This document shows, one piece after another, positions 1-9,173 of a stretch of 64,000 nt of DNA. Source of the DNA: Methanosarcina sp. MSH10X1 (GTDB lineage Archaea > Halobacteriota > Methanosarcinia > Methanosarcinales > Methanosarcinaceae); the NCBI RefSeq assembly GCF_004099695.1, contig NZ_SCHL01000001.1, forward strand, positions 310,001 through 374,000, in the 5' to 3' direction. The notes beneath the pieces are model-generated. The model did not search any database, had not been told where the DNA came from, and worked only from the letters and a program-made list of their open reading frames with translations. Within the stretch, counting starts at the first letter, position 1; each line of letters opens with the position of its first letter. A program made the translations under genes and the position numbers.

Positions 1-295
1 GTCATCTTTCTGCAAATTGTCCGGACAAAAGCAAAGGTTCGGGCAGAAAAACTCATACCCGGAGACTCTAAGTCTGAGATATTTCCAAGTTCAGGTCACT
101 TTCTCATATTTCATATGTCTTCCGATTACTATTTATGCCACTAAATTACATAAAATATTTGAATATAATTCAGGGTATAATTTTGGGGAATTCGGAATAT
201 AGTATTAATTTTTTTCCGTTCAGTGTCCTGTTTATACATTCATCCGCTGGTGGATAAGGCACTTAACAGAAGATTTCCGTTTTCAAGAGGGATAT
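1..295. promoter_or_regulatory. Intergenic region upstream of the NikR-like gene
   Basis: I see no convincing gene here. A 61-codon open frame (17-202) has no family resemblance and no good ribosome site. The stretch is AT-rich from about 130 to 215 and probably holds the promoter for the downstream regulator. A weak purine-rich ribosome site (AGAGGGAT) lies just before the ATG at 296. The operator cannot be pinned down from one sequence. Confidence 0.4.
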
Positions 296-727
296 ATGGA
301 AAAGAAGCTTATGAGGATAGGAATTTCCCTGCCTGGGGAACTTCTGGACAAATTTGATAAAACTCTTCTGAAGAGAGGTTATTCTTCCCGGTCTGAAGGA
401 ATAAGGGATGCCATAAGGACATATAACCAGCACTATGAGTGGATGCAGCAGATCAGGGGCAAAAGAGCTGCAACAATTTCAATAGTATACGATTGCTCAA
501 AAACCGGAGTATCGAACAACCTGGCAAAAATTCAGCATGAAAATATAGATCTGATAAATTCCTCAGTACGTTTCCATATTGAGCCGAATTCCTGTTTTGA
601 AGTGATAATTTTGCAGGGTGAAGGGGAGAAAATCGTAGAACTGACTGAAAAAATCTTAAGTCTAAAAGGAGTCAGGCACTCCAGATTAACAACAATCCCT
701 AAAGAGAAGATTGAAAAGACGGTTTAA
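296..727 (+). CDS. NikR-family ribbon-helix-helix regulator with altered metal site
   Basis: This 143-residue protein has the length and two-domain layout of NikR. An N-terminal CopG-type ribbon-helix-helix (about residues 5-45, RIGISLPGELLDKFD) binds DNA, and a C-terminal ACT-like domain (about 58-138) binds metal and tetramerises. In E. coli NikR nickel is held by H76, H87, H89 and C95. By alignment these positions are H81, R92, H94 and C100 here, so three ligands are kept and one histidine is arginine. The end of the domain (GVRHSRLTTIP) is also NikR-like. It may regulate metal uptake, but high-affinity square-planar nickel binding is doubtful. No nickel transporter gene is adjacent. Family assignment is firm; the ligand metal is unknown. 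Confidence 0.85.
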   Translation: MEKKLMRIGISLPGELLDKFDKTLLKRGYSSRSEGIRDAIRTYNQHYEWMQQIRGKRAATISIVYDCSKTGVSNNLAKIQHENIDLINSSVRFHIEPNSCFEVIILQGEGEKIVELTEKILSLKGVRHSRLTTIPKEKIEKTV

Positions 728-944
728 AGCCTCTAATCCCGGAAACGATTTGAAATCCGATTATCTCTAATCTCATGTCCCTGATCTGGCCTTAAAAACT
801 TTGAATATTCAGGAAGAACACAAATCTGAAATGTCTCGTATATAGCTTTTCAGTGTGCAGGAAACTTAATTCACAGGGCATGGAGTCCAGAGGATTATTC
901 GAAAAAGATTCGCCAATTATTATACTCGCTTAAAAGTGATCTAC

Positions 945-1514
945 ATGGGCTTAATAAAAGTTCAGGTTACATTAAATGTATATTTAATAAGTCTCGAGAG
1001 ATTGGTACGGGACACTATTGCTACCCTATATGTAAGGAAATGGAGACAGGTAGAGAAAGAAAATGTGGTATCCATAGAGGATTCCATGCTTCCTGAGATT
1101 ATTCGAATTCAGGCCGAAGGTTTTGAAACTAAAAGTGGTAATGGCATTAGACGATATTCGAAAAGAATGAGAAAAATCTTTTATGTGGTAAAGAGCCAGG
1201 ATCGGGTTGTAGGCTACTGCATTTACTATATAAAACCTGACCTTTCTCTAAAGGGTTTTAAGAAAAAATCGGTAATTTATTCAATTTCAGTAGATAAGGA
1301 TTTTAGAAGAAAAGGTTGCGGCGAGAGGCTGCTAAAGGAAAGCATCAAAGAAATGAGGTTAAATGAAGTGTCCTCAATTCTCTTATATGTAAATACAAAA
1401 AATCTTCCTGCCATAAGGTTATACGAAAAAATGGGCTTCAGGACAACTGAAGAGATAAAAGATATATGTGGCCTGAAAGAGACGTGTTATGAGATGGAAC
1501 TAAGAATTTTCTAA
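945..1514 (+). CDS. GNAT N-acetyltransferase (first tandem copy)
   Basis: A 189-residue GCN5-related acetyltransferase. The acetyl-CoA loop is DFRRKGCGERLL, and the typical C-terminal strand/helix AIRLYEKMGF follows, as in RimI-like enzymes that acetylate protein N-termini. The substrate is unknown. A GTG lies in frame at 936, but it falls inside AAAAGTGATCT, which matches the anti-Shine-Dalgarno sequence, so the ATG at 945 is the better start. A close paralog follows at 1846 on the same strand, sharing the motif SIEDS-LPE and the stretch VGYCIYY. The copies have separate upstream regions. Confidence 0.85.
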   Translation: MGLIKVQVTLNVYLISLERLVRDTIATLYVRKWRQVEKENVVSIEDSMLPEIIRIQAEGFETKSGNGIRRYSKRMRKIFYVVKSQDRVVGYCIYYIKPDLSLKGFKKKSVIYSISVDKDFRRKGCGERLLKESIKEMRLNEVSSILLYVNTKNLPAIRLYEKMGFRTTEEIKDICGLKETCYEMELRIF

Positions 1515-1845
1515 CTTCAGGTCTTTTCATCGTTCCCGGCTTCCATCATTCCTGCAGTAACCCTGAGCTTTTAATATAAACTTTAGATAGATAAATTTGT
1601 TTTGAGAGTAAAAACCGATTTATTGAAATGTCTTTTGCCCTGGAATAGCGTGTTTTATTTACTTTTTTAAATGAAATATAAGGGAAATTTTTTTAAAAGA
1701 TATATTTAATAAAGATTGGATTCTCTAATATATTTGATTGGCTGGCTTCGTAAATTTTTTGCCTGAGAGATAATAAATTTTTAATGGTCTGAAATTATAA
1801 ATTCACAAAGGTAATTTCACCAGGCTTCACTTAAAGGTGATTTTT
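1515..1845. promoter_or_regulatory. AT-rich spacer between the two acetyltransferase genes
   Basis: No gene is seen in these 331 bases. The sequence is very AT-rich and contains TATA-like stretches (for example around 1698-1712), plausible as the promoter of the second copy. The ribosome site AAAGGTGAT ends five bases before the ATG at 1846. Confidence 0.4.
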
Positions 1846-2415
1846 ATGGATCTTACAAAAATTCACACTCGATCAGTTATATATTTAATGAGTTTTAAGA
1901 AGCTGCTTCGAGATATCGCTGGCAGTCTTCTGGTAAAACAATGGAAACTGATAGAGAAAAAAGATATTATGTCAATTGAGGATTCCCTGCTTCCTGAGGT
2001 TCTTAGAATCCAATCAGAAGGATTTAAAAACGGAAGTCCGGAAAAACTTATAAAATATTCGAAAAACTCAAGAAATATTTTTTACGTAATTAAGAGCAGA
2101 GATAAAATCGTAGGCTACTGCATTTATTATCTGAAACCTGAACTTTCTCTCAAAGGTTTTAAAAAGCAGTCCGTAATATCTTCAATTGCAACGGATAAAA
2201 ATTTCAGAGGCAGAGGTTTTGCTGAGAGATTATTAAGGTGCAGTATTGAAGAAATGAAAGTAAACGGCATATCCTCCATTCTTTTATATGTCAATGTAAA
2301 TAACCTTTCTGCGATACAGTTATACGAAAAAATTGGCTTCAGGGTAATTAAGCAGGTAGAAAACATATGCGGCGAGAAAGAAAAATGTTATGAGATGGGG
2401 TTGAGGTTTGCTTGA
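1846..2415 (+). CDS. GNAT N-acetyltransferase (second tandem copy)
   Basis: A 189-residue paralog of the preceding protein, of identical length. The acetyl-CoA motif is NFRGRGFAERLL and the C-terminal motif is AIQLYEKIGF. The two share most of the central region (VGYCIYY, LSLKGFKK, SSILLYVN), so this is a local tandem duplication. In the loop the first copy has RRKGCG where this one has RGRGFA, closer to the Q/RxxGxG/A consensus. A GTG at 1837 is in frame but sits inside the ribosome site GGTGAT, so ATG 1846 is preferred. The substrate is unknown. Confidence 0.85.
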   Translation: MDLTKIHTRSVIYLMSFKKLLRDIAGSLLVKQWKLIEKKDIMSIEDSLLPEVLRIQSEGFKNGSPEKLIKYSKNSRNIFYVIKSRDKIVGYCIYYLKPELSLKGFKKQSVISSIATDKNFRGRGFAERLLRCSIEEMKVNGISSILLYVNVNNLSAIQLYEKIGFRVIKQVENICGEKEKCYEMGLRFA

Positions 2416-2596
2416 AGTATTTCCCTGCAAGAACTATTTTCTGCTCTGGCAAACTCCCGTGCTTTCATAAAAACGGGCTGGCGGCGCTGGCGGCGGTTCA
2501 TGTTATTGCAAGTCTCAATAGTTAAATAGGTCTGTTACTCAACCCAATTTTATGTTTTAAGATATGTTTAAATAAATCTCGGGTTCACATTTCAAG
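2416..2596. other. Spacer with a short GC-rich patch
   Basis: Between the acetyltransferase and the exchanger there is a short GC-rich patch at about 2475-2498 (GGCGGCGCTGGCGGCGG) in otherwise AT-rich DNA. No coding signal is seen. Confidence 0.3.
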
Positions 2597-3745
2597 GTGC
2601 ATGTAATTAATATCCTTATATTTCTTGGCGGGCTGGTACTGCTCGTAAAAGGAGCAGACCTTTTCGTATTGTCTTCGTCCCGGATTGCAAAAAGGTTCGG
2701 AGTATCCGAATTCGTGATAGGGCTGACCCTGGTATCTATAGGCACGTCAGTACCTGAGCTTGCATCCTCTCTTACAGCATCTTTCCAGCAGGCGAGCGGA
2801 ATAGTTATTGGCAATGTTCTCGGGTCAAACATTGCCAATATAGGGCTAATTGCAAGTACGGCTGCCCTCCTGACAAATATCAGGACTGAGGAGGTTATGC
2901 TGAAAAGGGATGGCTATATAATGCTATTTTCCTCTTTTCTTCTTTTCTTTTTTATGCTTGATTTTAAAATTTCGAGGTTAGAAGCCTTCATATTTATTTT
3001 ACTATACTTTGTTTATCTTTTATTCCTGCTTGAGAAGATAAAAAAACATGAAGAAGATATATATTTTAAAGATTTTATGATTTATTTCTTCAGGCTTGAA
3101 TATATTTTTGATTTGAAATCAAGAATTAACCTCCAGGCCCGGAAATACCGAAATGGGAAACAGGGATTCGGGAAAAGGAGTGAAAGAAAAGCCGGAACCG
3201 AGAAGGGAACTATCGCCGGATCAGAAACAGAATCTGTCGGGTATGAATATGAAAATATTGATCTCGATGTAACAGAAGAAAACCTGACAGAAGCCAGCCT
3301 TTTAATAGAATTCCTTAAACTGATAGCAAGTGCGGCTGCAATCATAATCGGAGCGAAGTACTTCGTTGAACAGGCGATCTTCTTCGCTCTGCTGCTGGAA
3401 GTTCCGGAAACGCTAATAGGGATCAGCCTTGTTGCGGTAGGAACCTCGGTTCCCGAACTTATGGTAACTGTCTCGGCAGCGCGGAGTGACTATGGTGGCA
3501 TTGCTCTTGGAAATGTTATAGGGTCAAATATTGCGAACATACTTTTGATTCTGGGCTGCTCAGGGCTTGTCCGTCCTATCACGACAACAGACATCGGAAT
3601 TTATTACATAGCACCTTTTATGCTGCTAATAAGCACTCTATTCCTTGTTTTTATCCGAACGGGCTGGAGAGTAAAACGGTTCGAAGGGCTCATTCTGTTC
3701 CTTCTTTATTTCGGCTTCATGATTCTTATCCTCCGCCTGGGATAA
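2597..3745 (+). CDS. CaCA-family sodium/calcium (cation) exchanger
   Basis: A 382-residue inner-membrane cation:cation antiporter of the YrbG/NCX type. The two inverted alpha repeats that form the ion pathway are clear: GTSVPELASSL followed by GNVLGSNIANIG (about residues 49-82), and GTSVPELMVTV followed by GNVIGSNIANIL (about 288-322). The acidic residue in each GTSVPE motif is the ion ligand known from the M. jannaschii exchanger. A hydrophilic charged loop (about 175-235) separates the halves. The start is a GTG with a weak ribosome site. Ion specificity (Na+ or H+ for Ca2+) cannot be told from sequence. Confidence 0.9.
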   Translation: MHVINILIFLGGLVLLVKGADLFVLSSSRIAKRFGVSEFVIGLTLVSIGTSVPELASSLTASFQQASGIVIGNVLGSNIANIGLIASTAALLTNIRTEEVMLKRDGYIMLFSSFLLFFFMLDFKISRLEAFIFILLYFVYLLFLLEKIKKHEEDIYFKDFMIYFFRLEYIFDLKSRINLQARKYRNGKQGFGKRSERKAGTEKGTIAGSETESVGYEYENIDLDVTEENLTEASLLIEFLKLIASAAAIIIGAKYFVEQAIFFALLLEVPETLIGISLVAVGTSVPELMVTVSAARSDYGGIALGNVIGSNIANILLILGCSGLVRPITTTDIGIYYIAPFMLLISTLFLVFIRTGWRVKRFEGLILFLLYFGFMILILRLG

Positions 3746-3968
3746 GAAAGCCTGCTTAAGGATGCAGGTTTTCCTTTCTCTTCATTTTCAAAACTCCTGA
3801 ACACCAGTTCCTGTTCTTTGCAGTGAGCAAGCTATCTACATTCACTATATTCTTGCAATCTAAAAACGAGCATGAATGCGATATCATAAAAAGGCCAGTA
3901 AGTAAAGATATTATAACAGAGCAAAATTATATATAAGTTAGAGGGTGTTAAGAGGGGCAGGAAAAAAG

Positions 3969-4619
3969 ATGATAACTGAGATAATAAGTGACAATATCGG
4001 GTTTTTCATCTACACGCTCACATCTATCTTTGTGGTTGTCAGCCCTATCAGCGGAGTAGTGACCTTTATCTCCCTGACCAGCAAAATGACCCGTGGTGAA
4101 AAAAACGAAATTGCAAAAAAATCTGTCACGCTTGCGTGCGCAATTGCCTTATTTTTTGCAGTTACCGGAAGTATAATACTCAACCTTTTCAGCATTAACG
4201 TTGATTCGCTGCGGGTTGCAGGCGGACTCCTGCTTTTCAGCATTGCTTTTGATATGATGCATGCAAAGGTTTCAAGAGAAAGCATAACCGATGAAGAGAT
4301 TTCGGAATCCCAGGAACGCACTGACATCTGGGTTTTTCCCATAGGGCTTCCGCTTCTGACAGGCCCGGGTACTATCAGTACTGTAATTGTCCTGATGGAA
4401 AGCACAGGGGCTATCGAGCAGAAAATAATAATTCTTGTATCAATAATACTGACATTCGTAGTTTGCCTGTATGTCTTCCTATTCTCAAGAAGAATCCATA
4501 AATTCATAGGGTATAACGGGATGCTGGTTTTTACGAGGCTCATGGGGCTTTTGCTTGCAGCTCTTGCAGTAGACCTGACTTCAACGGGTATAATAAACAT
4601 CTTTAATTTAATGAATTGA
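3969..4619 (+). CDS. MarC-family integral membrane protein
   Basis: A 216-residue protein with six predicted transmembrane helices. It carries MarC/YchE family hallmarks: the N-terminal VVSPISGVVTFISLT, the central IGLPLLTGPGTISTVI, and the C-terminal RLMGLLLAALAVD. The biochemical role of the family is not established; the early link with drug resistance in E. coli was not upheld. An in-frame GTG at 3945 would add eight residues, but ATG 3969 with an upstream AGAGGGG is more likely. It appears to be a single-gene unit with TATA-like DNA at about 3905-3935. Confidence 0.85.
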   Translation: MITEIISDNIGFFIYTLTSIFVVVSPISGVVTFISLTSKMTRGEKNEIAKKSVTLACAIALFFAVTGSIILNLFSINVDSLRVAGGLLLFSIAFDMMHAKVSRESITDEEISESQERTDIWVFPIGLPLLTGPGTISTVIVLMESTGAIEQKIIILVSIILTFVVCLYVFLFSRRIHKFIGYNGMLVFTRLMGLLLAALAVDLTSTGIINIFNLMN

Positions 4620-4743
4620 GAAAGCTATTTAAAAAACAGATAAGAAAGTAAAGCAAGATCTGGCAGTTGAAGGAATTAAAGCTTCCGAAGTCAGGAAATT
4701 TTAAAATCCTGCTTTAAACCATTTTTCAGAACGCTTAAATCAA

Positions 4744-6012
4744 TTAATTCGGCTTCCTGCCATACTGCCGGTTAACATACTCAAGCAAATCGCTGCCTGC
4801 AAGTCTTTCGCTGGAGGGGCCTATCCGGATATAAAATTCCTCCTCCTTTTTGCCCGGTTTTAAAAATACAGCCTCATCGCTCCTTTGACAGCCTATCTTC
4901 AGGATTTTCTTGCCGTTGACCGGTACAAGCGCATACTCGATAAGAGAGGCATAAGCAAGGCCTATATGCTGCTTGAGTAGCTGTTTGAAATGTAGGAGAA
5001 ACTTGTCTTCATTTGGGAAATTATCATTTTCAATTCCCAGCACTTGCCCGGTATTCGAGACACCCACAAGCAAAGTACCCCCATCAGTATTAAGGTAAGC
5101 GATAATTGTTTTGAGCACGGCGTGTTCGACACTCCAGTCAGGCTTGCCGCTCATAAGGTTCATACGAAGCGTGGATTTGAATTCCAGCTTTTTACCTTCT
5201 CCCCGGCGGATCAATTCCAGAATGTAATCCGAATCGTTTGCAAGCTTGATAGCCTCCCTGATAAGTTCGAGTTTCTCTTCGATATGTGCGAGACCCTTAG
5301 GATAAGTCGATAGCCTGTGCTCGAAAAGCGTAAGCTGGGAGATGAGCTCCCCTGTGAGGCCCTTAATTTTAAGGATTTTTATCTGGGCCTGCAAATCAGG
5401 CAGGTACAGGTTACTGCGCATAAGAAAATCGATGTCTGTTGGTAAGGGTTGCGAATTTCCAGCAAGAATGGGAGCTTCCGAACCTGGAAAAAAATCAATG
5501 CTTCCATCAAGCTCTATACACATATCTTCCACAGAATCCCGGCCTGCAAATCTAGATTCATTGATAGTGCGGGCTGCCGAAGAAACCCTGGATTCTCCTG
5601 AGAGCGCAGCCCTTCGGGCGGGAGCTTCAAGCGCAGATACACGCGAAGAGTCCGGAGCCAGTTCGTACAGGTCGGGACGGGGCTCAGGACCCCGGATAAA
5701 ACCTTTCGTTTCCCAGGCTTTCCGGATTTTCAAGCCAAGAGCATTATTGAAAAAATCTGCGAGATATTTCGAATCTACTCTTTTGGGATTAAGGATGAAC
5801 TGGATATAAGCCTGGAATTCCATTCCCACTTCGGAAAGGGAAGAAGCTGCCTGTTTATTTTCATGGAGAGGAAGATAAAGAGAATTTTCCTGCTCAATAA
5901 AACCTCTTTCAAGATTTGCATCCGGCAGGTTAACTTTTAAGGTAAGTTCCGAGAGGCTGGTGAGTCTCAAGCCATACTGGCTGCATACGGTATTTACTTC
6001 TTTTTCAACCAT
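4744..6012 (-). CDS. Schlafen-type AlbA_2 domain protein
   Basis: A 422-residue protein with a C-terminal AlbA_2 (older name AAA_4) domain at about 270-420. Visible pieces are EGKKLEFKSTLR, the glycine-rich TDGGTLLVGVSNTGQVLGIE, and FYIRIGPSSERL. This domain occurs in Schlafen proteins and in many prokaryotic transcriptional regulators, and some members act on nucleic acid. The N-terminal 270 residues are not recognised and contain a low-complexity Ser/Ala/Arg linker (about 120-165). There is no C-terminal helix-turn-helix, unlike the common 'transcriptional regulator' architecture. It stands alone, convergent with the MarC gene. A role in RNA processing, regulation or defence is open. Confidence 0.75.
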   Translation of the reverse strand: MVEKEVNTVCSQYGLRLTSLSELTLKVNLPDANLERGFIEQENSLYLPLHENKQAASSLSEVGMEFQAYIQFILNPKRVDSKYLADFFNNALGLKIRKAWETKGFIRGPEPRPDLYELAPDSSRVSALEAPARRAALSGESRVSSAARTINESRFAGRDSVEDMCIELDGSIDFFPGSEAPILAGNSQPLPTDIDFLMRSNLYLPDLQAQIKILKIKGLTGELISQLTLFEHRLSTYPKGLAHIEEKLELIREAIKLANDSDYILELIRRGEGKKLEFKSTLRMNLMSGKPDWSVEHAVLKTIIAYLNTDGGTLLVGVSNTGQVLGIENDNFPNEDKFLLHFKQLLKQHIGLAYASLIEYALVPVNGKKILKIGCQRSDEAVFLKPGKKEEEFYIRIGPSSERLAGSDLLEYVNRQYGRKPN

Positions 6013-6350
6013 AAATGATCAGACTACAAAGACTATGAATTATGGAAATCTCTAAAGTTTGTCACATCAATTACAGGTCTGAAATAATATACCTTTTTCT
6101 TTCCGGAGAATCTGGCAACTCATTTTACAGATAAGATACAGCAGAAAGGCAGAAGTAAGTAAGGCAGAAAAAGAGGGAGAAAATCGTAAATAAGAAAATC
6201 GGAAAAACAATAAGCGTGAAGGCTAGCATCTAATACAAGAAATTTAAAGCAAAACCGGCAGGGTCATAAACTGGCTAATTGACCAGAAACTACCAGAGCT
6301 GGTTTTGCTGGAGATTTCCGATTTTAAAGGTTATTTCCGGATTCAGGTTT
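6013..6350. other. Intergenic region without recognised genes
   Basis: I see no gene supported by family resemblance. An open frame starting at 6279 on the plus strand is antisense to the zinc-ribbon genes and has no family features. The sequence from 6130 to 6230 is purine-rich. Confidence 0.3.
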
Positions 6351-6515
6351 TCAAAAATTAATTATTTGACTGGCTGTACATTGAGAAGGCGCACTTGCAA
6401 ATGCAGCCGTAGACGTACACCCGCATTTCCTGCAGTAGTAAAATATATTCGAGCCAATGACCTGCTTTTTAAGAGGTGTACCGCATCGGGTACATTCTAC
6501 AGTAGATTCAAACAT
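6351..6515 (-). CDS. Tiny zinc-ribbon protein, 54 residues (second of pair)
   Basis: A 54-residue protein with two cysteine knuckles, CTRCG (8-11) and CRKCGC (28-33), spaced as in a rubredoxin-like zinc ribbon. The tail is Ser/Ala/Thr-rich with one more Cys at 46. The gene starts seven bases after the stop of the next zinc-ribbon gene. Its ribosome site GGAGTGA includes that stop codon, so the two are probably translated together. Small zinc ribbons of this kind can bind nucleic acid or act as adaptors. The specific role is unknown. The four-cysteine layout plus the ribosome site and operon spacing make it credible despite its size. Confidence 0.7.
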   Translation of the reverse strand: MFESTVECTRCGTPLKKQVIGSNIFYYCRKCGCTSTAAFASAPSQCTASQIINF

Positions 6516-6522
6516 TTCAGTC

Positions 6523-6663
6523 TCACTCCATAATTATAAGTGGTTCAAGTCTCACAGTATCCTTTTTTGTCCAGTACCCACAAACAGGGCAGTACTGGAA
6601 TTCCTTGAAAAAATTATTCTCAAGATTGGAATGACATTCCGGACAATATTTTAAGAAAGACAT
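6523..6663 (-). CDS. Tiny zinc-ribbon protein, 46 residues (first of pair)
   Basis: A 46-residue protein with CPEC (7-10) and CPVCGYW (25-31), a compact zinc ribbon. A strong ribosome site, AGGAGA, lies seven bases before the ATG at 6663. The 3' end (ATGGAGTGA) supplies the ribosome site of the 54-residue zinc-ribbon gene. Both are too short for most gene callers. The pair lies just downstream, on the same strand, of PEP synthase (98 bases between), so read-through from ppsA is possible. Function unknown; a redox or nucleic-acid adaptor is only a guess. Confidence 0.75.
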   Translation of the reverse strand: MSFLKYCPECHSNLENNFFKEFQYCPVCGYWTKKDTVRLEPLIIME

Positions 6664-6761
6664 TCAGATTTCTCCTGGAAGAAGTGATTAATTGGAACTC
6701 CTTCTATCACTATTCAGACAATTTTTTGATTTTTTTGGCGTTGATTTTCCAGTTCACTTCA

Positions 6762-9173
6762 TTACCTTCCAAGTTCTTTTTCAGTTTCCAGAACTTTAAG
6801 GGTGATCTTCATAACCGAATCCGGATTAAGTGAAATGGATTCTATTCCCTCCCTTACCAGGAACTCCGCAATTTCGGGAAAGTCGCTTGGAGCCTGTCCG
6901 CAAATCCCGCTGTGTCTTCCGTTCCTTCTTGCTCCCTGCACAGCCATTGCCATAATTTTCATAACCCCTGGGTCCCGCTCATCAAATTCTGCGGCAAGAA
7001 GTTCGGAATCCCTGTCAACCCCGAGAGTCAGCTGGGTAAGGTCATTTGAGCCTATGGAAAAGCCGTCGAAGAATTCGCTAAATTCATCGATAAGGAGGAC
7101 ATTATTCGGAATTTCACACATAACATAGACCTGAAGCCCGTTCTCTCCCCTTTTGAGCCCGTTTTTCTCCATTTCGGCAATAACTTTCCGAGCTTCTTCA
7201 ACCGTCCTGCAGAAGGGAATCATAAGTATAAGGTTTGTAAGCCCCATTTCATCCCTGACTTTTTTCATAGCCCTGCACTCAAGAGCATATCCTTCCCTGT
7301 AGCGCTCATCAAAATAGCGGGAAGCTCCCCTGAATCCTATCATGGGATTACTTTCCTCCATTTCGAAATAATTGCCCCCAACAAGGCTTGCGTACTCATT
7401 GGTCTTGAAGTCGCTCATACGGACTACAACCGGCTTCGGATAAAAAGCCGCAGCAATAGTCCCGACTCCCTGGGCAAGCTGCTCGACAAAATAATCTTCT
7501 CTCCTGTAGCCTTGTGTAAGCTGTCCGATTTCACGAAGGACTTTAGGATCTTTAACTTTTTCAGGGTGTACAAGAGCCATAGGGTGGATCTTGATATAGC
7601 TTGTAATGATAAACTCCAGCCTCGCAAGCCCTATCCCGTCGTTCGGGATCATGGAAAAGCCAAAAGCCTCTTCCGGGTTTCCTAGATTCATCATTATCTC
7701 GGTTTTCGGGCGTTTTATGTCTTTCAGGCTCAGAGTATCTTTATGGAAAGGAAGAATACCGTCATATACTAGCCCTTCTTCACCTTCGGCACAGCTCACT
7801 GTAATCTCCCTGCCGGTCTCAAGCACTTCGGTCGCATTACCTGCGCCTACAACTGCTGGAATCCCGAGTTCCCGGCTGACAATCGCTGCGTGGCAGGTTC
7901 TTCCTCCTTTGTTCGTGACAATCGCAGCCGCGGTTTTCATTACAGGTTCCCAGTCCGGCGTTGTGGTATCCGCAATCAGGATTTCTCCGGGTTTAAATGA
8001 AGGCAGGTCTGAGACATCCGGAATTACATGCGCTTTTCCCGATGCGATCTTATCGCCCACGCTCCTGCCTCGTGCAAGGATTTCAGACCGTTCCTCAAGT
8101 ATATAGGTTTCAAGGACATCCTTACTCCGCTGGGACTGGACCGTTTCCGGTCTTGCCTGTACTATGAAAAGTTCACCTGTTATACCGTCCTTTGCCCACT
8201 CAATATCCATAGGCCGCGATTCCCTGTATTTTCCGGAGTAATGGTCTTCTATGGAAATCGCATACTCGGCAAGCCTGAGCACTTCCTCGTCGCTGATACA
8301 GAAGCGCAGCCTCTCAGCCTCAGGAACCTCTACGTTCCGGGTGAGTACTTTCGAATCGCCGCGCCCGTATATCATTTTGATTTCTTTGCTCCCCACTTTT
8401 TTCATGACAATCGGCCTGTATCCCTGCCTGAAAGTTGGCTTGAAGACATAGAATTCATCGGGGTTAACCTGCCCCTGGACTATATTTTCCCCGAGCCCGT
8501 AAGCACCTGTGATAAAGACCACGTCCCTGAAGCCGGTTTCCGTATCCAGGGTAAAGATAACCCCACTGGAAGCGAGATCCGACCTGACCATTTTCATGAC
8601 TCCTATGGAAAGAGCTACTTTGAAATGGTCGAATTTATTGGTTACGCGGTAGGAAATAGCCCTGTCTGTAAAAAGTGAAGCAAAACAGCGGATACAGGCA
8701 TCCCGGAGCCCTGGATACCCCCGGATATTCAGATAAGTCTCCTGCTGACCCGCGAAAGAAGCCGTAGGCAGATCCTCAGCCGTTGCTGAACTCCTCACCG
8801 CTACATCCGTATCCTCCCCATATTGCTCGCAGAGGAGGTCATAAGCGGTCCTGATCTCCTCCCAGAGGTCTGCCGGGATTCCCGCCCCAAGGATCAGGTC
8901 TCTTGCAGCTTTACCCCTTTTTGCCAGGTCTGCAACATCCGAGGTGTCAAGCCCTTCCATTGTTCTTTTAAGTTTATCCAGAATCCCTCCGGCTTCGAGG
9001 GTATGCCAGTAAGCCTCAGCAGTGATCGAAAAACCATTCGGGATCTTCACCCCCTTCGAGGTAAGCTCCCTGTACATCTCCCCAAGGGAAGCATTCTTCC
9101 CGCCAACCAGCGGGACGTCATCAATCGTGGTTTCTTCAAACCAGCGGATGTACTTGCTTTTTTTCTCAGACAT
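6762..9173 (-). CDS. ppsA: Phosphoenolpyruvate synthase (pyruvate, water dikinase)
   Basis: This 803-residue enzyme makes PEP, AMP and phosphate from pyruvate, ATP and water. In methanogens this is the entry to gluconeogenesis from acetate-derived pyruvate. Domain order is normal: an N-terminal ATP-grasp-like domain (LVGGKNASLGEMY near residue 25; AVRSSATAEDLPTASFAGQQ near 125), the central swivelling phosphohistidine domain (GGRTCHAAIVSRELGIPAVVG, about 415-440) and a C-terminal PEP/pyruvate TIM barrel (MSDFKTNEY, GSNDLTQLTLGVDRDS, and CGQAPSDFPE with the catalytic Cys). Length fits the archaeal family. It is read alone or with the zinc-ribbon pair downstream. Confidence 0.97.
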   Translation of the reverse strand: MSEKKSKYIRWFEETTIDDVPLVGGKNASLGEMYRELTSKGVKIPNGFSITAEAYWHTLEAGGILDKLKRTMEGLDTSDVADLAKRGKAARDLILGAGIPADLWEEIRTAYDLLCEQYGEDTDVAVRSSATAEDLPTASFAGQQETYLNIRGYPGLRDACIRCFASLFTDRAISYRVTNKFDHFKVALSIGVMKMVRSDLASSGVIFTLDTETGFRDVVFITGAYGLGENIVQGQVNPDEFYVFKPTFRQGYRPIVMKKVGSKEIKMIYGRGDSKVLTRNVEVPEAERLRFCISDEEVLRLAEYAISIEDHYSGKYRESRPMDIEWAKDGITGELFIVQARPETVQSQRSKDVLETYILEERSEILARGRSVGDKIASGKAHVIPDVSDLPSFKPGEILIADTTTPDWEPVMKTAAAIVTNKGGRTCHAAIVSRELGIPAVVGAGNATEVLETGREITVSCAEGEEGLVYDGILPFHKDTLSLKDIKRPKTEIMMNLGNPEEAFGFSMIPNDGIGLARLEFIITSYIKIHPMALVHPEKVKDPKVLREIGQLTQGYRREDYFVEQLAQGVGTIAAAFYPKPVVVRMSDFKTNEYASLVGGNYFEMEESNPMIGFRGASRYFDERYREGYALECRAMKKVRDEMGLTNLILMIPFCRTVEEARKVIAEMEKNGLKRGENGLQVYVMCEIPNNVLLIDEFSEFFDGFSIGSNDLTQLTLGVDRDSELLAAEFDERDPGVMKIMAMAVQGARRNGRHSGICGQAPSDFPEIAEFLVREGIESISLNPDSVMKITLKVLETEKELGR

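Noticed and set aside
17-202. 61-codon frame at the window start
   Set aside because: No ribosome site, no family features and AT-rich spacer composition.
6279-6654. Overlapping plus-strand frames at 6279-6533 and 6457-6654
   Set aside because: They are antisense to the two zinc-ribbon genes, whose cysteine patterns and ribosome sites are far better evidence of coding.
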